Below the pieces are notes generated by a model. That model was not told the origin of the DNA. It did not search any database and was given only the letters and a program-made list of their open reading frames with translations. 64,000 nt of DNA from Clostridiales bacterium (GTDB lineage: Bacteria > Bacillota > Clostridia > Christensenellales > Christensenellaceae). Below are positions 48,743 to 57,777 of the stretch, in pieces. Position numbers and translations under genes: made by a program. Positions within the stretch are counted from its first letter, which is position 1, and the number at the start of each line of letters is the position of its first letter. The stretch covers positions 1 to 64,000 of the forward strand of contig SVGZ01000004.1 of NCBI GenBank assembly GCA_015056045.1, in the 5' to 3' direction.

Positions 48743-51358
48743 TTATTCCATTTCGATCTCGCTGCCGATGAGCCGCTTTTTGATGACGAGCTTGCGTTCG
48801 ATGCGTTCTTTGAGTTCGGGCATATGCGAAATAACGCCAATAAGTCTTTTGCCGTCTGCCAGTTTTGCGAGCATGGAGATCGCCTGACGGAGCGAATTTT
48901 CATCGAGAGAACCGAAGCCTTCATCGATGAACATGGAGTCTAAGCGAACACCGCCGCTTTGCGCCTGCACAACATCGGATAAGCCCAAAGCCAGGGCAAG
49001 CGAAGCCATAAAGGATTCACCGCCGGAAAGCGTCGAAACATCACGCCAAAGCCCTGTTCCTCTGTCTAAAACTTCGAGGTCAAGACCGACCTGACTGCGC
49101 ATATTTTTCGCATCTTCACGGCAGCGCAGGGTATATAAGCCGTCTGTAAGAACGGTCAGGCGCTTGTTTGCCGCGGCAATGACCTGTTTGAAATAATACT
49201 GCTGCACATAGGTCTCAAAGGAAATTTTGACACGCTGAGAGATCTTCCCGGCAACGGCATTATAGACTTCGCTGACGACTGCCCAACGTTCCTGCGTTTT
49301 TTCTAGCCGCTTCAGCGCACGCTGCAGTTCAGAGAACGCTTCCATATTGCGCTGTCTTACGGCATCAAAGCTGCGTTCTTCCTTTTCGGCGGATTCTGCA
49401 TGGAAAGCTGCCTGTTTTTGTTCTTCCGTCAAAATGAGCAGATCCTGTTTTTCCTTGCCCTGCAGTTTTTCCGTCAGTTCGCGGATGCGATCACCAACAG
49501 AAGCGACATCCCGCAGGTATTCCTGAATCTTTTTATCGAGTTTTGCAATATCGGCTTCGGGCATTTTTGCCGCAGTATAGGAAGCGGCATCGGCAAAACC
49601 TTTTTCGGCAATACCGAGGCGCAGAGCCTTTTCGTTTTCACTCTTTTCCTTTGCAAGATCGGAAACGAGTTTTTCACCGCTTTCACGACGGCTCTTCATA
49701 TCCTGCAGCTCAAGACGAAGGTTTTCGAGTTCGCGCTGCGCTTTTACATAGGCATTCTTTCCTTCTTCAATCTCTTTTTCAAGGTTTCTGACCTTGCTTT
49801 CAACGACGGCAACCGCAGGGATCTTCTTAAAGCCCATGGAAAAAAGGCTTTCCTCTGCAGTATTTACGGTCGTTCTGATCTCTTTTTCCGAAACGAGCGC
49901 ATCGCTGAGTGCTTTTTCGGCTTTACTGCGGCGTTTTTCGGCAAGATCGAGCATTTCCTGAGAAACGGCTTCACCCATCATTTCCGCCGGATGCGGGTGT
50001 TCCTTTGAACCGCAAACGGGGCAAGCTTCCCCGTCTTTCAGCTCTTTTGCCAAAATGGCGCTTTCGTTTAAGTAAAACTGACGCTTCTTTTCGCTGTAGG
50101 CAAGGTCTGCGGCATGACTTTCCTGATAGGCAGCGGCGAGTTTTTTCTCCGCAGCGGCAAGTTTTACCTTGTCGCCTTCCAGCTTTTTGATCGTCGGAAT
50201 GACCTGTTCATACTGTTTTTTTCTGGCTTCGGTCTGGCCGATACCTGCATAAACGGCTTCTGCCTGTTTATAGCTTTCTTCTGCCGGTGCGATCTTTTCC
50301 TGCGCAAGCTTTTCGGCAAGCACGGTGTTTTTGAGGCTTTCCTCCGCTTCACGCAGCTTCTGCGCACTTCTTCGGTATAATTCTTCCTCTTTTATCAGCG
50401 ATGCGGCAAGCTTTGCTTTTTTTACTCTTTCTTCATCGGCACGGATCTCTTCCTGTTTCGCCAAAAGGGCAGCCTGTTCCTTTTTTTGTGCCTCGAGCCT
50501 TTCAAACTCTGCGTTTGTGTTTTTCGCTTCGATGAGTGCCGCATTTTTTGCTTCGGCAAGCGCTCTTGTCGCTTTTCGTTTTTCGGCAAGCTTATCGTAT
50601 GTTTCCGATTCATGGGCAAGAAGTGCTTCGAGCTTCGGCATGAGGAAAACGAGCTTTTCCGATGCGCCTATGAGGCTTTCGGTTTCTTCTTTGAAATCTT
50701 CGGGGATGCTGAGCCTTGCTTCTGCGGCAAGGACAAGCTCATCGATGCGCTTTTTCTCCATGCGGCATTCGGCTTCCATCAGTTTTAATTTTTCCTGCAG
50801 TGCGGCAAAGATCCCTGTCCCGAAAATTTTCTGGAAGAGTTTTTTTCTGTCGTCGCTTTTTGCGTTCAGGATCTTTAAGAAATCGCCCTGTGCGATCATG
50901 ACCGTCTGCGAAAACTGATTGCGGTTAAGACCTATGATCTCCTGAATTTTGCTGTCCACTTCGCCGATCCTTGTCCAGATCTCGCCCGTTTCAAGGCAGA
51001 CAAGCTCCGCCGAAGCCTTTTCTTCGGTAATGCCTTCGCCTCTTCTGGAATTGCGGATGTATTCGGGGTTTCTGCGGACGGAATAGTGCTTTTCCTTATG
51101 CAAAAACGTGTATTCAACAAAAGTATCCGCTGTCAGCGCGGCATAATCCGAGCGGAAAGACTTTGCCGAACGCCTTGTATTGCCGCCGGAAGCTTCCCCA
51201 TAAAGCGCATAGCTGATCGCATCAAAAATCGTCGTTTTGCCTGCGCCTGTATCGCCCGTGATGAGGAAAAGCCCTTCCGTTCCAAAGCGCTCAAAATCGA
51301 TCTCTGTCAGCCCGGCATAGGGGCCAAATGCGGATAAAACGAGTTTAATCGGCTTCAT
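48743..51358 (-). CDS. sbcC: SbcC nuclease ATPase subunit
   Basis: An 871-residue SMC-like ATPase: Walker A LITGDTGAGKTTIFDAISYALYG (about residues 33-55), MIAQGDFLKIL as the Q-loop, long coiled coils (about 200-430 and 470-700) around the zinc hook CPVCGSKEHPHP, and the C-terminal signature TLSGGESFMASLALALGLS with Walker B SMFIDEGFGSLD. With SbcD it opens DNA ends and cleaves hairpins. ATG 51358 lies nine bases after GGAGG; the ATG at 51367 abuts that site. Overlaps sbcD by 14 bp. Confidence 0.95.
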   Translation of the reverse strand: MKPIKLVLSAFGPYAGLTEIDFERFGTEGLFLITGDTGAGKTTIFDAISYALYGEASGGNTRRSAKSFRSDYAALTADTFVEYTFLHKEKHYSVRRNPEYIRNSRRGEGITEEKASAELVCLETGEIWTRIGEVDSKIQEIIGLNRNQFSQTVMIAQGDFLKILNAKSDDRKKLFQKIFGTGIFAALQEKLKLMEAECRMEKKRIDELVLAAEARLSIPEDFKEETESLIGASEKLVFLMPKLEALLAHESETYDKLAEKRKATRALAEAKNAALIEAKNTNAEFERLEAQKKEQAALLAKQEEIRADEERVKKAKLAASLIKEEELYRRSAQKLREAEESLKNTVLAEKLAQEKIAPAEESYKQAEAVYAGIGQTEARKKQYEQVIPTIKKLEGDKVKLAAAEKKLAAAYQESHAADLAYSEKKRQFYLNESAILAKELKDGEACPVCGSKEHPHPAEMMGEAVSQEMLDLAEKRRSKAEKALSDALVSEKEIRTTVNTAEESLFSMGFKKIPAVAVVESKVRNLEKEIEEGKNAYVKAQRELENLRLELQDMKSRRESGEKLVSDLAKEKSENEKALRLGIAEKGFADAASYTAAKMPEADIAKLDKKIQEYLRDVASVGDRIRELTEKLQGKEKQDLLILTEEQKQAAFHAESAEKEERSFDAVRQRNMEAFSELQRALKRLEKTQERWAVVSEVYNAVAGKISQRVKISFETYVQQYYFKQVIAAANKRLTVLTDGLYTLRCREDAKNMRSQVGLDLEVLDRGTGLWRDVSTLSGGESFMASLALALGLSDVVQAQSGGVRLDSMFIDEGFGSLDENSLRQAISMLAKLADGKRLIGVISHMPELKERIERKLVIKKRLIGSEIEME

Positions 51359-52478
51359 ATCCCTCATCCTCCAGTTTCTGTAAAACTTCGTAAAAGACCT
51401 TCATCTGCGCTTCGCCGGGTTCAACATCGTTGTTCTGCAGGCGGAAAAAATCACGGAAAAGCTCGGCTATGCTTTTATCCTCGATGCTCTCTTTTGCCAG
51501 AACGTCAATATCCGTTTTCGTTTTGGAATTCTGTACGCCGAAGCTCATCATATTCGGGAAAACGGTAGAGACCGTTACCCTTGCATCGGGCGAAACTTCC
51601 TCATCCGTTACGACTACGCGCATATAATCCTCGCTGTAGGGCATTGCCATGATCTCCTGCATGGAACCCGAAACTTCACGCATATCGTGCAGGGGTTCCA
51701 GCGGCACAAGCCTCAGGTCGCAGCTGCCTTTTTCTTTTATCTCGATGATTGTTACACTCTTTTGGTGGTTCACTTCGGAGAAGGAATATTTGAGCGGTGA
51801 ACCTGCATAGCGGATCATTTCCGCGCCTGCACGCTGCGGTTTATGGATATGCCCTAAGGCGACATAGTCAAAGCCTTCAAAAACGGAAGCTTCGATATTA
51901 TCAAGACCGCCGACGGCAAATTCTTCGGAATCGGACGTTTCCGCACCGGTGATGAACTGATGCGCCAAAATGATGTTGCGCTTTGCCGTATCGATCGCCG
52001 AATTTTCAAGCACGACACGGATGGCATCGGTATAGCTTTCGATTTTTTCTTCCGGATAAAAACGGCGGACGAGCTGCGGACGGATAAAAGGAAGAAGGCT
52101 TATGGTAATTTCCCCAAAAGCATCGGTAAAAGTATATTGCTGCAGCTTGCCTTCAAATTTTTCGCTGATATAGACGCCGCTCCTGCGGACGAGCGAAGAC
52201 AAATAGGAAATGCGCATATCGGAATCATGGTTGCCGCTGATGACAAAAGTTTTCATGCCATGGGCGGTGATCTCCGTCAGAAATTCATTGAACAGGCTCA
52301 TGGCTTCTGCCGGCGGTGAGGCTTTTTGGTAAACATCCCCGGCGATAAGCACAGCATCTGCCTTTTCCTGTACGGCAATTTTTGTGATTTGCCGCAAAAT
52401 ATGTGCCTGATCCTCGAGCATGGAAACGTCGTTTAGGCGTTTGCCAAGGTGCAGGTCTGCAATATGGATAAATTTCAT
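51345..52478 (-). CDS. sbcD: SbcD nuclease subunit
   Basis: A 377-residue Mre11-type metallophosphoesterase: IADLHLGK (Asp8, His10), LIAGDVYQ, VISGNHDS, LAHQFITG, and YVALGHIHKPQ supply the two-metal site; the C-terminal part is the capping/SbcC-binding region. AGGAGG precedes ATG 52478. Given the many perfect palindromes in this genome, hairpin-cleaving SbcCD is a relevant neighbour. Confidence 0.95.
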   Translation of the reverse strand: MKFIHIADLHLGKRLNDVSMLEDQAHILRQITKIAVQEKADAVLIAGDVYQKASPPAEAMSLFNEFLTEITAHGMKTFVISGNHDSDMRISYLSSLVRRSGVYISEKFEGKLQQYTFTDAFGEITISLLPFIRPQLVRRFYPEEKIESYTDAIRVVLENSAIDTAKRNIILAHQFITGAETSDSEEFAVGGLDNIEASVFEGFDYVALGHIHKPQRAGAEMIRYAGSPLKYSFSEVNHQKSVTIIEIKEKGSCDLRLVPLEPLHDMREVSGSMQEIMAMPYSEDYMRVVVTDEEVSPDARVTVSTVFPNMMSFGVQNSKTKTDIDVLAKESIEDKSIAELFRDFFRLQNNDVEPGEAQMKVFYEVLQKLEDEGYEAD

Positions 52479-52503
52479 CGCTTTTCCTCCTGATCTTTCT
52501 TTT

Positions 52504-52532
52504 ATTATACCGTTTGCGTTTGGTTTTTTCCA
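52504..52532 (-). promoter_or_regulatory. Promoter of sbcDC
   Basis: Minus strand TGGAAA, 17-bp spacer, TATAAT. Confidence 0.6.
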
Positions 52533-52657
52533 TGCCGTTATGGGGATTGAGAAGTTTTATTTGCACGAGTAAAAGGAAATCGTTTTCGGGAAAGGCAGCT
52601 ATGGGCGAAAATAACACCGCTTCATATATTATTGCCGTTTGCCGCCGCTTTTTGGTA

Positions 52658-52686
52658 TTGAAAAAAACAGGATTCTTTTATATAAT
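52658..52686 (+). promoter_or_regulatory. Promoter of trmL (and possibly pgk)
   Basis: TTGAAA at 52658-52663, 17-bp spacer, TATAAT at 52681-52686. Confidence 0.85.
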
Positions 52687-52713
52687 AATTTGGGATGAAA
52701 TGTGGAGGCAGAG

Positions 52714-53169
52714 ATGCTCAACGTCGTTTTAATTGAGCCGGAGATCCCGGCAAATACAGGGAATATTTCCCGCACTTGTGCAATCACCGGGGCAAGGCTT
52801 CACCTTGTTGGTCCTCTGGGCTTTTCGCTTGATGAAAAGCATTTAAAAAGAGCAGGACTCGACTATTGGGATAAGCTCGACCTCGTTGTCTATGAAAATT
52901 CGGAAGAATTTTTCAGTAAAAATAAAGAGGCGAAGTTCTGGTTTTTCTCGACAAAAGCCGGGCATACTTATTCGGATGTTACATACAGCGATGGGGACTA
53001 CCTCGTCTTTGGCAAAGAAACAAAAGGTTTGCCGGAAGAATATGTCCACCTCGATAACTCTGTGCGCATCCCGATGCTGCCGACGCTTCGCTCGCTCAAT
53101 CTCTCAAACTCCGTGGCGATCGCCGTATATGAGGCACTCCGCCAGCAGGGATTTAAAAATATGTTGTAA
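52714..53169 (+). CDS. trmL: tRNA (cytidine/uridine-34 2'-O) methyltransferase
   Basis: A 151-residue SPOUT methyltransferase: EPEIPANTGNISRTC at the N terminus, LVFGKETKGLPEE as motif 2 and IPMLPTLRSLNLSNSVAIAVYEALRQ as the knotted motif 3 region. It methylates the wobble ribose of certain tRNA-Leu. ATG 52714 is six bases after GGAGG; GTG 52702 overlaps it. It ends 36 bp before pgk with no terminator, so both may share the promoter at 52658. Confidence 0.93.
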   Translation: MLNVVLIEPEIPANTGNISRTCAITGARLHLVGPLGFSLDEKHLKRAGLDYWDKLDLVVYENSEEFFSKNKEAKFWFFSTKAGHTYSDVTYSDGDYLVFGKETKGLPEEYVHLDNSVRIPMLPTLRSLNLSNSVAIAVYEALRQQGFKNML

Positions 53170-53205
53170 AAAATAGTTATTGTAACTTTAAAAAGGAGCA
53201 AAACA

Positions 53206-54396
53206 ATGGCCAAAAAGACAATTAAAGACATCGACCTTCAGTCGAAAAAAGTTCTCGTCAGAGTAGACTTCAACGTTCCGCTGAATGCAGACCTCAAGAT
53301 CACAGACGAAACAAGGATCACAGCGGCTCTTCCGACGATCAAATACCTTATCGAAAATAAGTGCAAGATCGTCCTTTGCTCGCACCTCGGCAGACCTGCA
53401 GGCACAGGCTTCGAAGAAAAATATTCCCTCGCACCCGTTGCAGCAAGACTTGCTGAACTCGTAGATACAAAAGTAACCATGGCGAAGGACGTCATCGGCG
53501 AATCCGCAGAAGCAGCTGTTGCAGCTCTCGGCGAAGGCGAAATCGTTCTTCTTGAAAACCTCCGCTTCCACAAGGAAGAAAAGAAAAACAACCCCGAATT
53601 TGCAAAGAAACTCGCAAGCTTCGCAGAAGTTTATGTAAACGATGCTTTCGGTACAGCTCACCGTGCACACGCTTCCACAGCAGGCGTTACGGAATACCTC
53701 CCCGCAGTTGCAGGCTTCCTCATCGGCAAAGAACTCGACTTCATCGGCAAAGCGCTTGAAAACCCCGAAAGACCTTTCGTTACCGTTCTTGGCGGTGCAA
53801 AGATCGCAGATAAGATCGGCGTTATCGAAAACCTCTTAACAAAGGTTGATACACTCATCCTCGGCGGCGGCATGGCAAATACATTCCTCGCAGCACAGGG
53901 CAACGAAATGCAGAAATCCCTCGTTGATGCAGATTCCCTTACAATCGCTTCCGGCATCATCGAAAAAGCACAGGCAGCAGGCGTTAAGCTCCTCATGCCC
54001 GTAGACGTAACCGCAGCAGAAGCTTTCGCAGCAGACGCTAAGCACGTCAACGTTCCCGTAAACGCTATCCCCGAAGGCTACATGGCTCTTGATATCGGCA
54101 CAGCGACACAGGCTCTCTTCGCAGAAGCTGTTAAAGGCGCAAAGACCGTTATCTGGAACGGACCTATGGGTGTTGCAGAAATGCCCGCATTCGCAGTCGG
54201 CACAGAAGCAGTTGCAAGCGCAATGGCTGAAAGCGAAGCAATCACCATCATCGGCGGCGGTGACTCCGCTGCAGCTGTTAAGAAGCTCGGCTATGCAGAT
54301 AAGATGACACACATCTCCACAGGCGGCGGTGCTTCCCTCGAATTCCTCGAAGGCAAAGAACTCCCCGGTATCGCAGCTCTTAACGAAAAAGAATAA
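53206..54396 (+). CDS. pgk: Phosphoglycerate kinase
   Basis: A 396-residue Pgk of normal length: [11 protein letters not shown] at residues 16-26, [54 protein letters not shown] and the nucleotide loop [13 protein letters not shown]. It makes ATP and 3-phosphoglycerate from 1,3-bisphosphoglycerate. Codon use (GCA, AGA, AAG, ATC) is as biased as groEL. First gene of the pgk-tpiA-gpmI block; no gap gene is nearby. Confidence 0.98.
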   Translation: MAKKTIKDIDLQSKKVLVRVDFNVPLNADLKITDETRITAALPTIKYLIENKCKIVLCSHLGRPAGTGFEEKYSLAPVAARLAELVDTKVTMAKDVIGESAEAAVAALGEGEIVLLENLRFHKEEKKNNPEFAKKLASFAEVYVNDAFGTAHRAHASTAGVTEYLPAVAGFLIGKELDFIGKALENPERPFVTVLGGAKIADKIGVIENLLTKVDTLILGGGMANTFLAAQGNEMQKSLVDADSLTIASGIIEKAQAAGVKLLMPVDVTAAEAFAADAKHVNVPVNAIPEGYMALDIGTATQALFAEAVKGAKTVIWNGPMGVAEMPAFAVGTEAVASAMAESEAITIIGGGDSAAAVKKLGYADKMTHISTGGGASLEFLEGKELPGIAALNEKE

Positions 54397-54419
54397 TCAC
54401 ATAAGACATTTATAAAGAA

Positions 54420-54457
54420 GCGGATGCGTGCCTTTTTCGGTTCGCTCCGCCTCTTTT
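54420..54457 (+). terminator. Weak terminator or processing hairpin between pgk and tpiA
   Basis: GCGGAtGCG / CGCTCCGC stem with one bulge and a 14-base loop, then CTCTTTTC. Could tune pgk against tpiA. Confidence 0.4.
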
Positions 54458-54489
54458 CAAGAAAAAAGATTTATTTAGAGGAAAATATT

Positions 54490-55233
54490 ATGAGAAAACC
54501 CATTATCGCAGGAAACTGGAAAATGAACAAAACACCCGCAGAGGCTAAAGAGCTCATCAACGCTTTAAAACCCCTCGTAGCGGATGCAGAAGCAGACGTT
54601 GTCGTATGCCCGCCTTTCGTATGCCTTGCAGCAGCCGTTGAAGCAGCAGCAGGCAGCAACATCAAAGTCGGCGCACAGAACCTCCACTTCGAAAAGAGCG
54701 GCGCTTTCACAGGCGAAGTTTCCGCAGATATGCTCGTTGCAGCAGGCGTTGAATATGTTATCATCGGCCACAGCGAAAGAAGACAGTACTTCGCAGAAAC
54801 AGACGAAACAGTCAACAAGAAGATCAAGGCAGCCCTTGCAGCAGGCTTAAAGCCCATCGTTTGCGTTGGTGAATCCCTCGAAGAAAGAGAAAATGGCATC
54901 ATGCCGCAGATCGTTTCCATGCAGACAAGACTCGCTTTGAACGGCCTCACAGCTGAAGAAGTAAAGGGCATCGTCCTCGCATACGAACCCATCTGGGCAA
55001 TCGGCACAGGCAAAACCGCTACAGCTGACGATGCAAACGACACGATCGCTGTTATCAGAAATACCGTTCGCGAAGACTTCGGCGCAGCTGCAGAAGAGAT
55101 CCGCATCCAGTACGGCGGCAGCATGAAACCCAGCAACGCTGCAGAACTCATGGCTAAAGAAGAGATCGACGGCGGCCTTATCGGTGGCGCTTCCCTCAAA
55201 GCAGAAGATTTCAGCAAAGTTGTTAAATACTGA
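54490..55233 (+). CDS. tpiA: Triosephosphate isomerase
   Basis: A 247-residue [11 protein letters not shown] with catalytic Lys near residue 12, [11 protein letters not shown] with the catalytic His, [16 protein letters not shown] with the catalytic Glu and phosphate loop 6, and IQYGGSMKP. It interconverts DHAP and GAP. ATG 54490 follows GAGGAAAA; an upstream frame to 54424 reads through the hairpin and is rejected. Ends 8 bp before gpmI. Confidence 0.98.
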   Translation: MRKPIIAGNWKMNKTPAEAKELINALKPLVADAEADVVVCPPFVCLAAAVEAAAGSNIKVGAQNLHFEKSGAFTGEVSADMLVAAGVEYVIIGHSERRQYFAETDETVNKKIKAALAAGLKPIVCVGESLEERENGIMPQIVSMQTRLALNGLTAEEVKGIVLAYEPIWAIGTGKTATADDANDTIAVIRNTVREDFGAAAEEIRIQYGGSMKPSNAAELMAKEEIDGGLIGGASLKAEDFSKVVKY

Positions 55234-55241
55234 GGTTTCAA

Positions 55242-56771
55242 ATGGATAAGAAATTAACAGCACTCCTCATCCTCGATGGCTTCGGCATTCGCGGAAAGAC
55301 AGAGGATAACGCTATTTATAAAGCCGGAACGCCCAATATCGATGCGCTCATGGCGAAATATCCGCACACACAGATCAATGCTTCCGGTCTTTATGTCGGT
55401 CTTCCCGATGGACAGATGGGCAACTCCGAAGTCGGTCACTTAAACATCGGTGCAGGCAGAGTCGTTTATCAGGAACTCACACGCATCACAAAGGCGATCG
55501 AAGACGGCGATTTCTTTGAAAACCCCGAATTCATCCGCGCGGTCGATACGGCAAAAGCAAACGGCAAGAGCCTCCACTTAATGGGTCTGCTTTCCGATGG
55601 CGGCGTTCACAGCCACATCACACACTTGGCAGCACTCATCAAGCTTGCACGCGACAGAGGTCTTGAAAATATCTTCGTGCATTGCTTCATGGACGGCAGA
55701 GACGTTCCGCCGAACAGCGGCAAGGCTTATGTTGAACAGCTCGAAGGCATCATCAAAGAACTCGGTGCAGGCAAAGTTGCTTCCGTCATGGGCAGATTCT
55801 ATGCCATGGACAGAGACAACCGCTGGGAAAGAGTTGAGAGAGCATACCGTGCGCTCGTTTATGGCGAAGGCAAGCTCGCTTCCTGCGCAGCAGCAGCCGT
55901 TCAGGAAAGTTATGACAAAGAAGTTTATGATGAATTCATCGAACCCATCGTTATCGATGACGGCGGTATGAGCAGAGTTAAAAAAGGCGACTCCATCATC
56001 TTCTTCAACTTCAGACCCGACAGAGCAAGAGAGATCACACGCGTCTTTACACAGCCCGGTTTCGATGCTTTCGCAAGAGAAGATATCGACCCGACCTATG
56101 TCTGCATGACGCAGTATGACAAGAGCTTTGAAAACGTTACCATTGCTTTCAAGCCCCAGACGCTCGAAAATACACTCGGCGAATACATCGCTTCCGTCGG
56201 CAAGACACAGCTCAGAATCGCTGAAACAGAAAAATATGCACACGTAACCTTCTTCTTCAATGGCGGCGTTGAAGCCCCCAATGCAAACGAAGACCGTGCG
56301 CTGATCCCTTCCCCGAAGGTTGCCACATACGACTTAAAGCCCGAAATGAGCGCATACGAAGTCGCAGAAGAAGCGGTTAACCGCATCAACAGCGGCAAAT
56401 ATGACCTCATGATCCTCAACTTTGCAAACCCCGATATGGTCGGTCATACCGGCGTTATGGATGCAGCGGTTGCAGCGATCAAGGCAGTCGATGAATGTGT
56501 CGGCAAAGTTGTAGACGCTATTTTAGCAAACGGCGGACAGTGCATCATTACGGCAGACCACGGCAACAGCGAACAGATGTTTGACGAAACAACAGGCGGA
56601 CCCATGACAGCACATACAACAAATCCCGTTCCCTTCGTTCTCGTTTCCGAAGAATATAAGAACGCAGAATTAAAAGAAGGCAAAGCGCTCTGTGATATCG
56701 CACCGACGCTGCTTTCCATGATGGGAATCGAAAAGCCCGCTGAAATGACAGGCGAAAGCATCATCAAATAA
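55242..56771 (+). CDS. gpmI: Cofactor-independent phosphoglycerate mutase
   Basis: A 509-residue Mn-dependent mutase: LLILDGFGIR with Asp12, MGNSEVGHLNIGAGR with the phosphorylated Ser62, HCFMDGRDVPP, GRFYAMDRD, FRPDRARE and TADHGNSEQM at the C-terminal metal site. It converts 3-PGA to 2-PGA. The ribosome site is only GAGG ten bases before ATG 55242, so coupling with tpiA is likely. Terminator follows; enolase is not in the window. Confidence 0.97.
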   Translation: MDKKLTALLILDGFGIRGKTEDNAIYKAGTPNIDALMAKYPHTQINASGLYVGLPDGQMGNSEVGHLNIGAGRVVYQELTRITKAIEDGDFFENPEFIRAVDTAKANGKSLHLMGLLSDGGVHSHITHLAALIKLARDRGLENIFVHCFMDGRDVPPNSGKAYVEQLEGIIKELGAGKVASVMGRFYAMDRDNRWERVERAYRALVYGEGKLASCAAAAVQESYDKEVYDEFIEPIVIDDGGMSRVKKGDSIIFFNFRPDRAREITRVFTQPGFDAFAREDIDPTYVCMTQYDKSFENVTIAFKPQTLENTLGEYIASVGKTQLRIAETEKYAHVTFFFNGGVEAPNANEDRALIPSPKVATYDLKPEMSAYEVAEEAVNRINSGKYDLMILNFANPDMVGHTGVMDAAVAAIKAVDECVGKVVDAILANGGQCIITADHGNSEQMFDETTGGPMTAHTTNPVPFVLVSEEYKNAELKEGKALCDIAPTLLSMMGIEKPAEMTGESIIK

Positions 56772-56786
56772 CAAAAAAACAAAGAC

Positions 56787-56823
56787 GAAACACGGAAAGA
56801 GCGATTTTTCCGTGTTTTTCTTT
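56787..56823 (+). terminator. Terminator of the glycolytic operon
   Basis: AAACACGGAAA / TTTTCCGTGTTT stem, then TTTCTTTT. Confidence 0.9.
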
Positions 56824-56875
56824 TGCCAAAATCGTAAACGCTTGGTAAAAATCCCGCTGCTTCGGAAAATAACGG

Positions 56876-56904
56876 TTGCCAAAGTAAAATATTTTGTATA
56901 AAAT
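56876..56904 (+). promoter_or_regulatory. Promoter of the small P-loop gene
   Basis: TTGCCA at 56876-56881, 17-bp spacer, TAAAAT at 56899-56904. Confidence 0.6.
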
Positions 56905-56943
56905 AAAGGAAATAGCACACTTGATGCAGAATTAATAAATAGG

Positions 56944-56970
56944 GGTATAAAAACGATGTATTTTTATACC
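56944..56970 (+). other. 10-bp hairpin in the 5' leader
   Basis: GGTATAAAAA CGATGTA TTTTTATACC, perfect, about 30 nt into the predicted leader of the P-loop gene. No T-run beyond the stem. May affect translation or stability. Confidence 0.6.
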
Positions 56971-57030
56971 TGCTGACATGAGAATATGACTTCATCTTCC
57001 ATAAAAAAATCGAAAGTGAGGATTGGAAAA

Positions 57031-57441
57031 ATGATTCAGTTAATCGTAGGGGCTAAAGGAACAGGTAAGACAAAGCGTATCATCGACCTTGCAAATGCAG
57101 AGATCGCACAGGACAAGGGTGCAGTCGTCTTTATTGATGATGACAAACGCTACATGTATGATATCAACAGCAGGATCCGCTTTGTAAACGTTTCCGATTA
57201 TCATATTACGTCCCCGTATTCGCTTTATGGCTTCCTTTGCGGAATGCTCTCCCAGAATTTCGACATCACAACGGTCTATATCGACGCATTTTTACATATC
57301 ATCGGCAGAGCAATCGGTGAGCTTGATGAGTTCTTTGCAACCATCGAAAAGGTCGCAGAGGAAAATAATGTCAACTTTATTTTCAACGTCAGCGCACCTG
57401 CGGAGGATATTCCCGAATACTTAAAGAAATATATTATCTGA
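57031..57441 (+). CDS. Small P-loop nucleotide-binding protein
   Basis: A 136-residue protein with a Walker A loop GAKGTGKT at residues 7-14, an acidic strand VVFIDDDKRY near 41 and a second acidic strand TVYIDAFLHI near 90 that could serve as Walker B. It is too short for a usual AAA or PilT ATPase although such proteins are sometimes labelled so. Start chosen at ATG 57031, where the P-loop strand begins; GAGG lies about 11 bases upstream. Conserved-hypothetical; stands alone between the glycolytic and dehydrogenase operons. Confidence 0.7.
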   Translation: MIQLIVGAKGTGKTKRIIDLANAEIAQDKGAVVFIDDDKRYMYDINSRIRFVNVSDYHITSPYSLYGFLCGMLSQNFDITTVYIDAFLHIIGRAIGELDEFFATIEKVAEENNVNFIFNVSAPAEDIPEYLKKYII

Positions 57442-57447
57442 TCATAT

Positions 57448-57478
57448 TGGCGGCGGTTTTTTCCGTCGCTTTTTATTT
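57448..57478 (+). terminator. Terminator after the P-loop gene
   Basis: GCGGCGG / CCGTCGC stem (7 bp, one G-U), TTTTTT loop, TTTTT tail. Confidence 0.8.
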
Positions 57479-57563
57479 TTGGATAATGCGAATTTTTCGG
57501 GAGAAATTTTTTGGCATAAAAAATACAGTGGGAAATTATTGCATTTTTCAGGATCATAAAAAT

Positions 57564-57592
57564 TTGAATATGCAGTATTTTCTCTGTATAAA
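57564..57592 (+). promoter_or_regulatory. Distal candidate promoter of the dehydrogenase operon
   Basis: TTGAAT at 57564-57569, 17-bp spacer, TATAAA at 57587-57592. An inverted repeat GTAAAATGC/GCATTTAC lies just downstream at about 57607-57631 and could be an operator. Confidence 0.5.
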
Positions 57593-57680
57593 CGCGCCCT
57601 CATGCAGTAAAATGCAATTTTCCGCATTTACATCATGCAAAAAATGAGAAATGTTAATTTCGCACATTAATGTTATAAAC

Positions 57681-57709
57681 TTGCATAGTGGGACTGAATG
57701 GTATATAAT
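57681..57709 (+). promoter_or_regulatory. Proximal promoter of the dehydrogenase operon
   Basis: TTGCAT at 57681-57686, 17-bp spacer, TATAAT at 57704-57709. Confidence 0.8.
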
Positions 57710-57777
57710 AAAATCAGAATATAAGGCGAATAGCTTTTAGTTTTTAAATCAAGAAAAGTTTTACGGAGGTAAGATCA

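Noticed and set aside
57640-57690. Rex (NADH-sensing) operator upstream of the dehydrogenase operon
   Set aside because: TTAAT/ATTAA half-sites near 57655 are AT-rich and do not match TTGTTAAnnnnTTAACAA.
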